A DNA stretch of 64,000 bases from NCBI RefSeq assembly GCF_000092285.1, contig NC_014100.1:620001-684000 (forward strand). The letters are read 5' to 3'. The position numbers were made by a program, and so were the translations under genes. The notes under the pieces are model-generated. The model was not told the origin of the DNA. It did not search any database and saw only the letters and a program-made list of their open reading frames with translations. The stretch comes from Caulobacter segnis ATCC 21756. Lineage in GTDB: Bacteria > Pseudomonadota > Alphaproteobacteria > Caulobacterales > Caulobacteraceae. Below, one piece after another: positions 1 through 8,293 of the stretch (positions are counted from its first letter, which is position 1; every line of letters starts with the position of its first letter).

Positions 1-375
1 CACGGTCGCCACCGTGGCCCCGACGCGGGTCTCGCCCTTGGCGCCCTTGTTGGCGCGCAGCCGGACGCGGTCGTCGCCGACCTTCAGGTACAGCAGCCGG
101 ATATTCAGCTTGCCGTTCTTGCCCAGCATGCCGTTGTCGCGCGCCTCGACCACCTCGCCGACGCCGCGATAGCCGGCGCGCAGCACCGTGCCGTCGGACA
201 GCTTGACGTCGTCGTCCAGGCTGATCGTGAAGCGGTCGCCCTCCTGGGCGGTCGAGCTGGAGAGCGCGTCCTCCACTCGGATCTGGAACTCGGTTCCCTC
301 GGAAACGACAGGCCCGGCGAAGGCAGGGCTAGCCAGCAGGGCCGTGACGAGGCCCAGAGCCGTGATGGTCTTCAT
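1..375 (-). CDS. Secreted protein of unknown function, 3' end cut by the window
   Basis: Starts at an ATG at 375 and stays open to the left edge, giving 125 codons with no stop. The first 20 residues (MKTITALGLVTALLASPAFA) are a classic signal peptide with an A-x-A cleavage site, so the product is exported. The mature part reads like a small beta-rich domain (GDRFTISLDDDVKLSDGTVL, then RVRLRANKGAKGETRVG). I do not recognise a family with certainty. It is the only gene at this edge and is divergent from the small genes that follow. Confidence 0.75.
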   Translation of the reverse strand, partial: MKTITALGLVTALLASPAFAGPVVSEGTEFQIRVEDALSSSTAQEGDRFTISLDDDVKLSDGTVLRAGYRGVGEVVEARDNGMLGKNGKLNIRLLYLKVGDDRVRLRANKGAKGETRVGATVATV

Positions 376-506
376 GTCAGTGTATCCCCCCAAAGTTGCG
401 GGGGAGGCTATGGCCTAGCTATCCGGGCGTCCAGGCCTGGCGTATGCGGTCTTGGGTATCGCGCGGGCCCCTCCCTCTCCTTACGGAAGAGGGATATGAT
501 CCCCCC

Positions 507-686
507 ATGACCTCAGACGCCCCGCCCCTCGAAGCCCCGCCCGAAGAGACCCCGATGCAGCGCGCGCTGCGGCTCAAGCAGGCGGCGCTGGATGGGCGGC
601 CCAAGCCGCCGCGGGGCGGCAAGTTCCAGCGCCAGCAGGCGGCGCGGGTCGCGACGGGCGCGTCCAAGCCGTGGATGAGCCGCTGA
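507..686 (+). CDS. Small hypothetical protein (59 aa)
   Basis: Encodes a proline- and basic-rich 59-residue protein beginning MTSDAPPLEAPPEETPMQRA and ending PWMSR. Earlier in-frame starts would add a low-quality N-terminus, so the ATG at 507 is preferred. Its stop TGA overlaps the next start (TGATG at 684-688), which suggests translational coupling with the DUF3606 gene behind it. No enzymatic motif or membrane segment is visible. It may be a nucleic-acid-associated small protein, but that is only a guess from its charge. Confidence 0.6.
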   Translation: MTSDAPPLEAPPEETPMQRALRLKQAALDGRPKPPRGGKFQRQQAARVATGASKPWMSR

Positions 687-868
687 TGGCCGGCCTCAAG
701 GACAAGCGCGGCTTCATCGACAAGGACCGCCTGGATCTCTCCGAGCGCCAGGCCGTCGAGTACTGGATGAAGCGCTGGGGCGTGACCCGCGAGCAGATCA
801 CCGCCGCCCACCGCAAGGTCGGCAAGATGACCAAGGACATCGCCGCCGAGCTCGGCAAGAAGCGCTGA
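686..868 (+). CDS. DUF3606 domain protein (60 aa)
   Basis: MAGLKDKRGFIDKDRLDLSE is followed by a segment around residues 20-55 with the DUF3606 pattern: a YWMKRWGVTREQI helix, then an AHRKVGKMTKDIAAELGKK tail. Such proteins are short, common in alphaproteobacteria, and of unknown function. The start ATG overlaps the TGA of the upstream 59-aa gene. A start 15 bases upstream (MDEPL) is possible but would overlap more. A second, diverged copy of the same domain follows at 926. Confidence 0.7.
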   Translation: MAGLKDKRGFIDKDRLDLSERQAVEYWMKRWGVTREQITAAHRKVGKMTKDIAAELGKKR

Positions 869-925
869 GGCGCGAGGCGGAACTCCTGGGTCTCTCACGG
901 CTTCGACTCCGTGAAGGAGACCGCC

Positions 926-1099
926 ATGTCCGACGACCACCCCCATCCCGCCACCCCTCGGATCGACGTCCGGGAGCCGGAGGCGGTGCGCTACTGGACC
1001 GAGATGCTGGGCGTCACCGAGGAAGTCCTGAACGAAGCCGTCGACCATGCCGGGTCCGGCGAGGAAGAGGTGCGGAAGTATATCGGCAGCCATAGCTGA
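926..1099 (+). CDS. DUF3606 domain protein (57 aa)
   Basis: A second member of the same small family: IDVREPEAVRYWTEMLGVTE and then an AVDHAGSGEEEVRKYI tail match the layout of its neighbour at 686-868. The start at 926 is chosen because AAGGAGA lies about 7 bases upstream. The alternative GTG at 911 would place that ribosome-binding sequence inside the gene. Function is unknown. Two DUF3606 genes side by side suggest an old duplication. Confidence 0.75.
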   Translation: MSDDHPHPATPRIDVREPEAVRYWTEMLGVTEEVLNEAVDHAGSGEEEVRKYIGSHS

Positions 1100-1132
1100 A
1101 GCGCCGCGGGCCCCCACCTGACCACGCTCCGC

Positions 1133-1216
1133 GTGGTCGTCCGCCCCCGGAGGGGGCGGAAGGAAGCGCCCTTCTTCCCCCTCCGGGGGAGGAGCGCGTC
1201 AGCGCGGAGGGGGCAA
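1133..1216. repeat. GC-rich palindromic intergenic repeat
   Basis: Two nested stem-loops are visible: CGCCCCCGGAGGGGGCG near 1141-1157 and CCCCCTCCGGGGGAGG near 1177-1192. A GGAGCGCGTCAGCGCGGAGG segment follows. It resembles the larger elements at 39515, 58297 and 63611 in base content and in its CCCTCC/GGAGGG arms, but is too different to call a copy. Confidence 0.45.
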
Positions 1217-1229
1217 GTACGAGCATTCG

Positions 1230-1314
1230 CGGCGCTCCATCATCCGCGTATCCGGAATAGAACCGAACGATTTCAAGCACTTCCCACTTTTACACGCCGC
1301 TGGATCATCCGCGT
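1230..1314. repeat. Pair of imperfect 20-bp direct repeats
   Basis: CGGCGCTCCATCATCCGCGT at 1230-1249 and CGCCGCTGGATCATCCGCGT at 1295-1314 match at 17 of 20 positions. Their starts are 65 bp apart and the stretch between them is comparatively AT-rich. They sit far from the nearest gene starts (926 and 1856). They could be binding sites or the footprint of a small duplication. Confidence 0.5.
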
Positions 1315-1652
1315 TGAATCGCCGCCCATACTTGTCCTCACCCGATGGCTTGGAAGGGACGTCCGGCCGGCGATCGTGACGGCTGTCGGGGGTGGTCGAG
1401 CGGGATCTAGGTTCGGGCTGAAATCGCCCGGACGGTCCGGGGACCGGGTCGCCAGCCCGGCCCGCCCGCCGGGGGCCTCTTTCGGAAGCGGGTTAAAACC
1501 CCGCGCGTCGAGGGCTCACCGGATAACGATCGCGCGGAGCGTCGGGCTTCGTCGAAACGGTATTACTCAATCTTCTCCGGACGGACGTCCGGCGCTCCGC
1601 GTCCCCTTCCTAACCTTCAGCGGCAAGCCGCGTGAAGCCGATCCCTCATGTT

Positions 1653-1769
1653 CCCTCCCCCTTGATGGGGGAGGGTAGGGTGGGGGTGAAAACGGCGATC
1701 GAGGCCGCGCGCCACCGCCACCTCACCAGTCACCCCATCCCCAACCCTTCCCCATCAAGGGGAAGGGAG
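1653..1769. repeat. Inverted pair of CCCCTTGATGGGG elements
   Basis: One unit at 1653-1688 contains CCCCCTTGATGGGGGAGGGT and runs into GGGTGGGGGTGA. The same unit appears in reverse complement at 1730-1769 (CCCTTCCCCATCAAGGGG). Each unit folds on itself, and the two can pair with each other around a 41-bp spacer. Elements of this look are common between genes in alphaproteobacteria. The pair lies about 90 bp before the methyltransferase start. Confidence 0.65.
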
Positions 1770-1855
1770 AGCGGAGGTGACATAACGCCGCTCTTTCACC
1801 CCCTTGCCGCCGCACCGTCCCCGGCCCACCGTGGGCTGACTCGGGGAGGGCACGG

Positions 1856-3391
1856 ATGAACGAGGACTGGAGCGCCGGCTATGTGGTCGAGACGGGCTAC
1901 ACCTATGGCGCCTATCCGGAGCTGAACCCGGTCCGGGCGGCCTTTCCGCTGCTGCTGAAGGGCCTGCGGGCGCCGAAGATCGAGACGGCTTGCGAGCTGG
2001 GCTTCGGCCAGGGCTGCTCGGCGGCGCTGCACGCGGCGACCCAGGCCGACATCGACTGGTGGGGCTGCGACTTCGCGCCGGCCCAGGCGGTGTTCGCCCG
2101 CGACCTGGTCGCCGCCAGCGGGGCCAAGGCCCACTTCACCGACGACGCCTTCGACGAGTTCGCCGAGCGGCCGGGCCTGCCGGAGTTCGACTTCGTGGCC
2201 CTTCACGGGGTGTGGAGCTGGGTCAACGACGCGGCGCGGGAGAAGATCGTCGGGTTCCTGCGCCGCAAGCTGAAGCCCGGCGGCCTCGTCTACATCTCCT
2301 ACAACACCCAGCCGGGCTGGGCGATGGCGGGGCCGCTGCGCCACCTGATGAAGCGCCACGCCGAGACGCTGGGCGCGCCGGGCTTGGGCCCCGCCGCCAA
2401 TCTCGACGCCGCGCTGCTGACCATGCAGCGCTTCTTCGCCGAGGATCCGGTCTATTCGCGGATCAATCCCGGCGTCATCGACCGGCTGGAGGGCCTGCTC
2501 AAGCAGGACCGCGCCTACATGGTCCACGAGTACATGAACCGCGACTGGCATCCGATGTGGTTCGCCGACGTCGAGGCGCGGCTGTCGGGGGCCAAGCTGT
2601 CGTTCGCGACCTCGGCCTATATGCCCGACCAGGTCGAGGAGCTGAACGTCTCGCCCGGCATGGCCAGCTTCCTGCGCGAGCTGCCCGACCCGTCGCTGCG
2701 CGAAACGTTCCGCGACTTCGCCGTCCAGGCCCAGTTCCGGCGCGACTACTGGCTGCGCGGGCTCTCGCCGCTGGCGCCCGCCGACCAGCGCCGGGCCCTG
2801 CGCGACCAGCGCGTGGTGATGGCCAAGCCCGCCGGCCAGCCGCTGGAGAAGGCGCGCGGGACCTTCGCCGAGGTGGCCCTGGGCGGGCCGCTGTACGACG
2901 TGATCCTCGAGACCCTGGGCGATGGCCAGGCGCGCCCGATCGGCGAGCTGGAGGCGGTCGCGCCCGAGGGCACGGCCTTTGGCCAGCTCACCACGGCCAT
3001 CGCGCTGCTGATGGCCCAGGGCGTGGTGGCCTCGGCGCAGGGGGCCGAGACGGCGGCGCGCGGGGCCGGGACGGCGCGGTCCCTGAACCTGGAGCTGGCG
3101 CGCCGGGCCGCCGAGGCGACGGACCTCGGCTTCCTGGCCTCGCCGGTGACGGGCGGGTCGGTTTCCGCCCAGCGGTTCCACCAGCTGTTCTGGCTGGCGC
3201 GGGAGCGGGACGGCGGCGGGCCGAATGACTGGGCGGCCTTCGCGGCGCGGACCCTGGCCGAGCAGGGCCAGGCGCTGGTCTCGGGCGGCGCGCCCCTGCC
3301 GGCCGAGGCCGCGAAGGCGGCGCTGGAGGCCCAGGCGGCCGTCTTCGCCGACACCGTGCTGCCATGCTGGCGGGGTCTGGGCGTCGCCTAG
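1856..3391 (+). CDS. Class I SAM-dependent methyltransferase with regulatory domain
   Basis: A 511-residue protein. Residues about 35-165 form a Rossmann-type methyltransferase: the SAM-binding loop reads ACELGFGQG, followed by an acidic GCDFAP strand end and a LHGVWSWV motif. The part from about residue 215 (MVHEYMNRDWHPMWFADV) matches the 'methyltransferase regulatory domain' (PF10119) fold family, and a long variable C-terminus follows. The methyl acceptor is unknown. The start has GGGGAGGG just upstream. It stands alone, followed by a small zinc-ribbon gene on the same strand. Confidence 0.8.
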   Translation: MNEDWSAGYVVETGYTYGAYPELNPVRAAFPLLLKGLRAPKIETACELGFGQGCSAALHAATQADIDWWGCDFAPAQAVFARDLVAASGAKAHFTDDAFDEFAERPGLPEFDFVALHGVWSWVNDAAREKIVGFLRRKLKPGGLVYISYNTQPGWAMAGPLRHLMKRHAETLGAPGLGPAANLDAALLTMQRFFAEDPVYSRINPGVIDRLEGLLKQDRAYMVHEYMNRDWHPMWFADVEARLSGAKLSFATSAYMPDQVEELNVSPGMASFLRELPDPSLRETFRDFAVQAQFRRDYWLRGLSPLAPADQRRALRDQRVVMAKPAGQPLEKARGTFAEVALGGPLYDVILETLGDGQARPIGELEAVAPEGTAFGQLTTAIALLMAQGVVASAQGAETAARGAGTARSLNLELARRAAEATDLGFLASPVTGGSVSAQRFHQLFWLARERDGGGPNDWAAFAARTLAEQGQALVSGGAPLPAEAAKAALEAQAAVFADTVLPCWRGLGVA

Positions 3392-3489
3392 ATCGGACAG
3401 AACGTCGCAGGGACGGGCGGCGCGGCGCCTGTCATCGTCGAGACGTCTTCCGAGGGATTCGGAAGGCGCGCGCGGCGGGAGCGACCGGC

Positions 3490-3705
3490 ATGGCGGGTCT
3501 GGACGTTGGTGGCGTAGAGCTTGAATTCCCCTGCCCCCGTTGCGGCGTCGCCGGGCGGGCGACGATCGAGACCGTGCGGTTCCTGCCGGTGATCGATTGC
3601 GGTTGCGGCGAGCGCTTCGGGGTCTGCCTGGAGACCTTCGCCCAGCAGGTCTCCGCCGTCGAGGCCGCCGCCCGGGCGGCGCGCAGGGTCCGGCGGCGGG
3701 CCTGA
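3490..3705 (+). CDS. Small zinc-ribbon-like protein (71 aa)
   Basis: Residues 13-19 carry FPCPRCG and residues about 36-40 carry DCGCG, giving four cysteines in two knuckles typical of a minimal zinc ribbon. The C-terminus is an Ala/Arg-rich helix ending RRVRRRA. The ATG at 3490 follows GGGAG by about 9 bases; an upstream in-frame start would run through a stem-loop at 3447-3465 and looks artefactual. Function is unknown. Metal binding is inferred from cysteine spacing only. Confidence 0.6.
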   Translation: MAGLDVGGVELEFPCPRCGVAGRATIETVRFLPVIDCGCGERFGVCLETFAQQVSAVEAAARAARRVRRRA

Positions 3706-3804
3706 ACGGGCTCGGAACGCGGCGCTCCCCCTACGTCAGTCTTGCCGCGCGAGCGGTTTGGGCTCACCGTCAACAGAACAATGATAACTTGAGGGAGTGA
3801 GACC

Positions 3805-5673
3805 ATGACGCCGCCCGACGGCGGCTCGCCGGTGCGCGAGCCTTCCGCCGCTCCGTTCAAGCCGCTGCCGATGAAGGGCCCCGACGTCAGCGTCGAGCGC
3901 CGGGCCGACGGCTCGATCGTCATCACCTCGAACCATCCTCCCGGGGAAGGCCCCCGCTCGATCGCCCATCTGTTCGCGCAGAAGGCGGCCGAGCATCCCG
4001 AGCGGCCGTATCTGAAGCAGCGCGAACCCGGCCACGGCCCTTGGAGACAAGTGAGCTATGGCGATGCGCTGCGGCAGATCGAGGGGATCGGCCAGTGGCT
4101 GCTGGACCAGGGCCTGACGGCGGGCGACAGCGTCATGATCCTGTCGGCCAATTCGATCGAGCACGCCCTGATGACGCTGGGGGCCTACGCCGCCGGCGTC
4201 CCGGCCGCGCCGGTCAGCCCGGCCTACAGCCTGATCTCGACCGACCACGCCAAGCTCAAGCACTGCTTCGAGCGCGTGGCGCCGCGCGTCGTCTTCGCCC
4301 AGAGCGGCGCGATGTTCGCCAAGGCGCTGGAGACCCTGAAGGCGCTGGATCCGAGCCTGCTGATCGTCACCGCCGACGGAACGGGCGAGGGGGCGGTTCC
4401 CTACCAGGCGGTGGCCGCCACGCCGCCCGCTCCGGCGCTCAAGGCGGCGCTGGAGGGCGTCGGCCCCGCGACCGTGGCCAAGTACCTGTTCACCTCCGGC
4501 TCGACGGGCCTGCCCAAGGCCGTGCCCCAGACCCACGGCATGATGGCCGGGGTCATCGCCGGCCAGGAGGGCCTGCGCGCCGACGAGCCCGAGACCGACG
4601 ACATTCCCCAGAGCCTGGAGTGGATGCCTTGGAGCCACATCTCGGCCGGCAACATCACCTTCAACGCCGTGATCTGGGGCGGCGGGACGCTGCACATCGA
4701 CGAGGGCAAGCCGCTGCCGGGCATGTTCGAGACGACGATCAAGAACCTCTACGAGGTCTCGCCCGTCGTGTTCGGCTCGGCCCCGATCGCCTTCTCCATG
4801 CTGGCCGAGGCGATGGAGAAGGACCCGGAGCTGCGGCGATCGTTCTTCAAGAACCTGCGCTACATGGGCTATGGCGGCGCGACCCTGTCCAACGACGTCT
4901 ATGAGCGCATCCAGGCCTTGGCCGTGGCCGAGACCGGCCACCGCATCCCGCTGACCACGATGTACGGCGCGACCGAGACGCAAGGCGTCACCGTCACCCA
5001 CTGGATCACCGAGCGGGTCGGCCTGGTCGGGCTACCGCTGCCGGGCATCCAGCTGAAGCTGGCCCCCAGCGGGTCCAAGTACGAGGTGCGGGTCAAGGGG
5101 GCGACCGTGGCGGCCGGCTACCACAAGGACCCGGAGAAGACCGCCGCCGCCTTCGACGAGGAGGGCTTCTACCGCCTCGGCGACGCGGCGCGCTTCGTCG
5201 ACCCGGAGGATCCCTCGAAGGGTCTCGTCTTCGACGGCCGGGTGACCGAGGACTTCAAGCTGGACACCGGCACCTGGGTCAGCGTCGGCGTGCTGCGGCC
5301 CGACCTCGTCGCCGCCTGCAGCCCCTACATCCACGACGCGGTGATCACCGGCCAGGACAAGCCATTCATCGGCGCGATGCTATGGCCCTCGCCCACGGGG
5401 TTGGCGGCCCTGGTCGCCGACCCGGGACCGGGCACGCCGCTGGAGAAGCTGGTGGCGATCCTCCGCGAGCGGCTGGGCGCCTTCAACGCCGGGGCCGGCG
5501 GGTCCTCGCGCCGCGTGGCCCGCTTCACGATCCTGACCGAACCACCGTCGATCGACGCCGGCGAGATCACCGACAAGGGCTACGTCAACCAGCGCGCGAC
5601 GCTGGAGCGCCGGGCCGACCGGGTGGCGGCGCTCTACGCCAAGGAGCCGGGCGAGGGCGTCTTCGCGGTCTAG
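3805..5673 (+). CDS. fcs: Feruloyl-CoA synthetase-like AMP-forming acyl-CoA ligase
   Basis: A 622-residue ANL-superfamily enzyme that activates a carboxylic acid through an acyl-adenylate and then makes the CoA thioester. The AMP-binding signature is at about residues 228-245 (FTSGSTGLPKAVPQTHG), the A5-type motif YGATETQG at about 390, and a C-terminal IDAGEITDKGY lysine region near 585-595. Length and the EWMPWSH segment point to the feruloyl-CoA synthase branch, but no partner hydratase/aldolase gene is nearby, so the substrate could be another aryl or fatty acid. It is convergent with the M28 peptidase, 7 bp apart. Confidence 0.8.
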   Translation: MTPPDGGSPVREPSAAPFKPLPMKGPDVSVERRADGSIVITSNHPPGEGPRSIAHLFAQKAAEHPERPYLKQREPGHGPWRQVSYGDALRQIEGIGQWLLDQGLTAGDSVMILSANSIEHALMTLGAYAAGVPAAPVSPAYSLISTDHAKLKHCFERVAPRVVFAQSGAMFAKALETLKALDPSLLIVTADGTGEGAVPYQAVAATPPAPALKAALEGVGPATVAKYLFTSGSTGLPKAVPQTHGMMAGVIAGQEGLRADEPETDDIPQSLEWMPWSHISAGNITFNAVIWGGGTLHIDEGKPLPGMFETTIKNLYEVSPVVFGSAPIAFSMLAEAMEKDPELRRSFFKNLRYMGYGGATLSNDVYERIQALAVAETGHRIPLTTMYGATETQGVTVTHWITERVGLVGLPLPGIQLKLAPSGSKYEVRVKGATVAAGYHKDPEKTAAAFDEEGFYRLGDAARFVDPEDPSKGLVFDGRVTEDFKLDTGTWVSVGVLRPDLVAACSPYIHDAVITGQDKPFIGAMLWPSPTGLAALVADPGPGTPLEKLVAILRERLGAFNAGAGGSSRRVARFTILTEPPSIDAGEITDKGYVNQRATLERRADRVAALYAKEPGEGVFAV

Positions 5674-5680
5674 AGCGGGC

Positions 5681-8098
5681 TCACCAGCTCATCTGGCCTC
5701 GCACCAGCACCGCCGTCTTGTCCGACATGCCGAAGGCCATCAGGCCGGCGGGCTTGGGCGGCGGGGCCTTGGCCAGACGCGGCCAACCGTTGTGATACTC
5801 CAGCGCCGCCACCTCGACCTGGCCTGGGCCCGTCGTCGTGAAGCTGAGCGTGACGCCGCTGGCGTCCGGCGCGTGATAGGTCAGGACCGACCATTGCCCC
5901 GCCTCGGTCGTCAGGCTGATCGGTCGGCCGTTGAGGCGCGGCTGGCTGAGCGGACCATTGGGCTTGAGGCGCAGGCTGACCCACTCGGCGCCGGGCGCGG
6001 GGAGCAGCCGGATCAGCAGGCGGTCCTCGGCGCGGTCGATGGAGAGCTGCGGGACATCGACGGGCGCGGCCCGCGTCTCCGACATCCAGACAGGCTTTCG
6101 CCAGAACGGCGGCAGCGTCTTCCGAGCGGGTTGCGAGCCGCCGTCGTCGGGCAGGGCGGCCTTGGTCCAGGCGTCGAGGCGCGGCTGCTCGGCGACCCGC
6201 CAGGCCTTGCCGGTCGACAGGTCCGCGACATGCAGGGCGCTGGTCAGGGCGGGGCGCTGGGCGGACCCCTCCGCCAGCGCCGCGGCGGTGAGCAGGCCTC
6301 CTCCGCCCAGGGCCAGGACGAGGGCGGCGCGCCAGGCCCAACGGGTCGTGGCGAAGTCGTGCGTCAACGGCGAAAGCGCCGGCGCGGCGAGCATGGCGAA
6401 CAGAGCCAGCACCGCTGGCTCCTGCAGGCCAAGCCCCGCGAAGGTGAAGGCGGCCCAGGCGGTGAGCTGGGCGAGGACCACGATGGCGAGCGCGCCGATC
6501 AGGCCGGTCAGGGCCAGGGCCACGCGCTTGTCCCGCGTCCCGCCGATCCCGATCACGAGCGCCACGCCGAACGCCGCGATCAGCAGCGGCCAGGTCAGCA
6601 TCACGGTCGCGCCCGGCGCCAGGATCTGCGCGGCGAGCGCCAGGACGAGCAACACGACCAGCGCGCCGATCCACCCGCCCAGGGCGTCGGTCCGATAGCC
6701 CAGGGCGAGCGCGGCCAGCAGGGCGGTGGCGACGCCGAGACCAAGGCCCATGGGATCGAAGCCGCCGACGAGGCTGCCGGCCCCGCCCAGGACCAGGGCG
6801 ACGACGCACGGGATGATCCGGCTCGCGCCCCGCGCCATGGCGGTGGCGACGCCCAGGGCCGCGGCGATCGCCAGCAGGGCGGCGCCCCACAGCAGCTGGT
6901 CGAAGCCGATCAACAGGGCGTAGTAGCGTTGGATGTCGCGAACCATCAGCAGCCGGCCGGCCAGGTGAAGGATCAGGGCGGCGGTCGTCGCCACCAGCAG
7001 CAGGCCCGCCGCGCCGCGAGCGATCTCCCAGCCGCCGGCGGCGCCGAGGCTCAAGGCGCGCCAGGCCGCGAAGAGGGTCAGCAGGGCGGCGACGCCCAGC
7101 AGGACCCAGCCGACGATTGGCGGATAGCTGACCATGAAGAGGCCCAGCACGTCCGAATAGATCGCGTCGGGCGCTGGCGGCGGCAGCGCGGTCGCGTCGG
7201 CCAAGGCGCGGATGGTGGGCAACACCTGGTCGCCGACATGCTGCAGGCTGCCCTTCTCCAGATGATCCGCGCGGGCCAGAGGCGTGTGATAGGCGAGCTG
7301 GTCGTCGATGAAGGCCAGGTTGAGGCCAGGCAGGCCCTTACGCACCGCATGCGTGAAGTCGGTGTCGTTGGGCATCTTCGCATAGACCGTCGACGCCAGG
7401 GAGTTGGCCGAAGGACCTTTGGCGGCGCGCGCGTAGAGGCTGATCAGCGCTCCGTTGCCGGGCCCCGTCTGGAACATCGCCGCCCGCCCCGCGTCGCCTC
7501 GCGCCTCGAGATTGACGACGAGGCCAACGCGCTCGGCCAAGGGCGCGCGGGCGAAGAAGGCGTCCGCGCCCAGCAGGCCGGCCTCCTCGGCGTCGGTGAA
7601 CAGGAAGATCACGTCGCGCTTGGCGGGGCCGCCGGCCTTCAGGGCGCGCGCGATCTCGAGAGCCGCGGCGACGCCGGCCGCGTCGTCGGCGGCGCCGGGC
7701 GAGTTGTGGACCGAGTCATAGTGGCTCATGACCAGCACGGCGGGCAGGTCGCGCTGGGTCCCGGGCAGCACGCCGGCCAGGTTCTGGACCGAGGCGACGG
7801 TCAGAGACCGGGGATTTTGGGCGCTGGCGTAGAAGCCCTGGTCGGGGCGAACGGAGACCTCCAGCCCCAGTTCGCTCATCCGTGTCAGCAGATGGTCTCG
7901 AACCTTGGCGATCTGGGCCGAGCCGGTGGGGTGGGGCGCTTGGGCCAGGGCGGTGACGTCCGCCATCGCGCGCTGGGCCGAAAAGGCGGTGGGCTGCGCG
8001 TCAACGGGCAGCGGGGCTGGCGTCCGCAGGCTCCACGCGCCGAGCGCCAGACCGATCACGAGGCAGATCCAGACTCCGAGGAAGCGGATCGTCTTCAT
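5681..8098 (-). CDS. M28 family membrane zinc peptidase
   Basis: An 805-residue protein. An N-terminal membrane anchor (residues about 5-22) leads into an M28 aminopeptidase-type domain. Metal-site candidates are His126 in MSHYDSV, Asp138 in AADDAAG, Glu171/172 in DAEEAG, Glu198 in NLEARG and His271 in AYHTPL. From about residue 330 onward there are roughly eight or nine hydrophobic segments and then a beta-rich C-terminal part. This layout resembles Fxna/ERMP1-type membrane peptidases. The ATG at 8098 follows GGGAG by about 9 bases, so an earlier start nine codons upstream is not needed. Confidence 0.85.
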   Translation of the reverse strand: MKTIRFLGVWICLVIGLALGAWSLRTPAPLPVDAQPTAFSAQRAMADVTALAQAPHPTGSAQIAKVRDHLLTRMSELGLEVSVRPDQGFYASAQNPRSLTVASVQNLAGVLPGTQRDLPAVLVMSHYDSVHNSPGAADDAAGVAAALEIARALKAGGPAKRDVIFLFTDAEEAGLLGADAFFARAPLAERVGLVVNLEARGDAGRAAMFQTGPGNGALISLYARAAKGPSANSLASTVYAKMPNDTDFTHAVRKGLPGLNLAFIDDQLAYHTPLARADHLEKGSLQHVGDQVLPTIRALADATALPPPAPDAIYSDVLGLFMVSYPPIVGWVLLGVAALLTLFAAWRALSLGAAGGWEIARGAAGLLLVATTAALILHLAGRLLMVRDIQRYYALLIGFDQLLWGAALLAIAAALGVATAMARGASRIIPCVVALVLGGAGSLVGGFDPMGLGLGVATALLAALALGYRTDALGGWIGALVVLLVLALAAQILAPGATVMLTWPLLIAAFGVALVIGIGGTRDKRVALALTGLIGALAIVVLAQLTAWAAFTFAGLGLQEPAVLALFAMLAAPALSPLTHDFATTRWAWRAALVLALGGGGLLTAAALAEGSAQRPALTSALHVADLSTGKAWRVAEQPRLDAWTKAALPDDGGSQPARKTLPPFWRKPVWMSETRAAPVDVPQLSIDRAEDRLLIRLLPAPGAEWVSLRLKPNGPLSQPRLNGRPISLTTEAGQWSVLTYHAPDASGVTLSFTTTGPGQVEVAALEYHNGWPRLAKAPPPKPAGLMAFGMSDKTAVLVRGQMSW

Positions 8099-8208
8099 GT
8101 TGGCGGTCTCCCGGCGTGAACCCATACCCCCGAGCCATGCTGGGGTGATGCGCCGTGCTCTGGAAGCCCCGAAAGTCGAAAAGGCGAGAAAGTCGGCGAG
8201 ATGAAACG

Positions 8209-8239
8209 GAAAAGGGCGACCCGGTCTCCCGGATCGCCC
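8209..8239 (-). terminator. Rho-independent-type terminator after the TonB receptor gene
   Basis: Read on the minus strand, GGGCGATCCGG pairs with CCGGGTCGCCC, followed by TTTTCCGTTT. A second perfect stem (8255-8262 with 8273-8280, CCCTCGGG/CCCGAGGG) lies between it and the receptor stop codon at 8294. The pair probably ends receptor transcription. Confidence 0.7.
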
Positions 8240-8293
8240 TTCCTCTTCCGAAAGCCCTCGGGTCCTTGTCGGCCCGAGGGTTCCCCCTCCCGG

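Larger units (their letters stand above)
1100..1855. other. 756-bp intergenic region, no convincing gene
   Basis: I find no reading frame here with plausible protein character on either strand. It holds a GC-rich palindromic repeat (about 1133-1216), a pair of 20-bp direct repeats (1230-1249 and 1295-1314), a stem-loop-rich stretch from about 1320 to 1610, and an inverted pair of alphaproteobacterial-type repeats (1653-1769). The sequence at 1533-1541 pairs exactly with 1593-1601, enclosing another hairpin. This may be a structured RNA or simply accumulated repeats. Confidence 0.6.

Noticed and set aside
1320..1645. Known structured RNA (tmRNA, SRP RNA or RNase P RNA)
   Set aside because: None of the conserved cores of these RNAs could be found on either strand, so only an unnamed candidate is reported.
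1133..1678. A 181-codon open frame in the 1.1-1.86 kb gap
   Set aside because: It runs through palindromic repeats and stem-loops, is Arg/Pro/Gly-rich, and has no ribosome-binding site or domain.
5792..8119. A 775-codon open frame antisense to the M28 peptidase gene
   Set aside because: High GC removes stops from antisense frames. Its translation is low-complexity Gln/Arg/Gly-rich, while the opposite strand encodes a clear peptidase with metal ligands.
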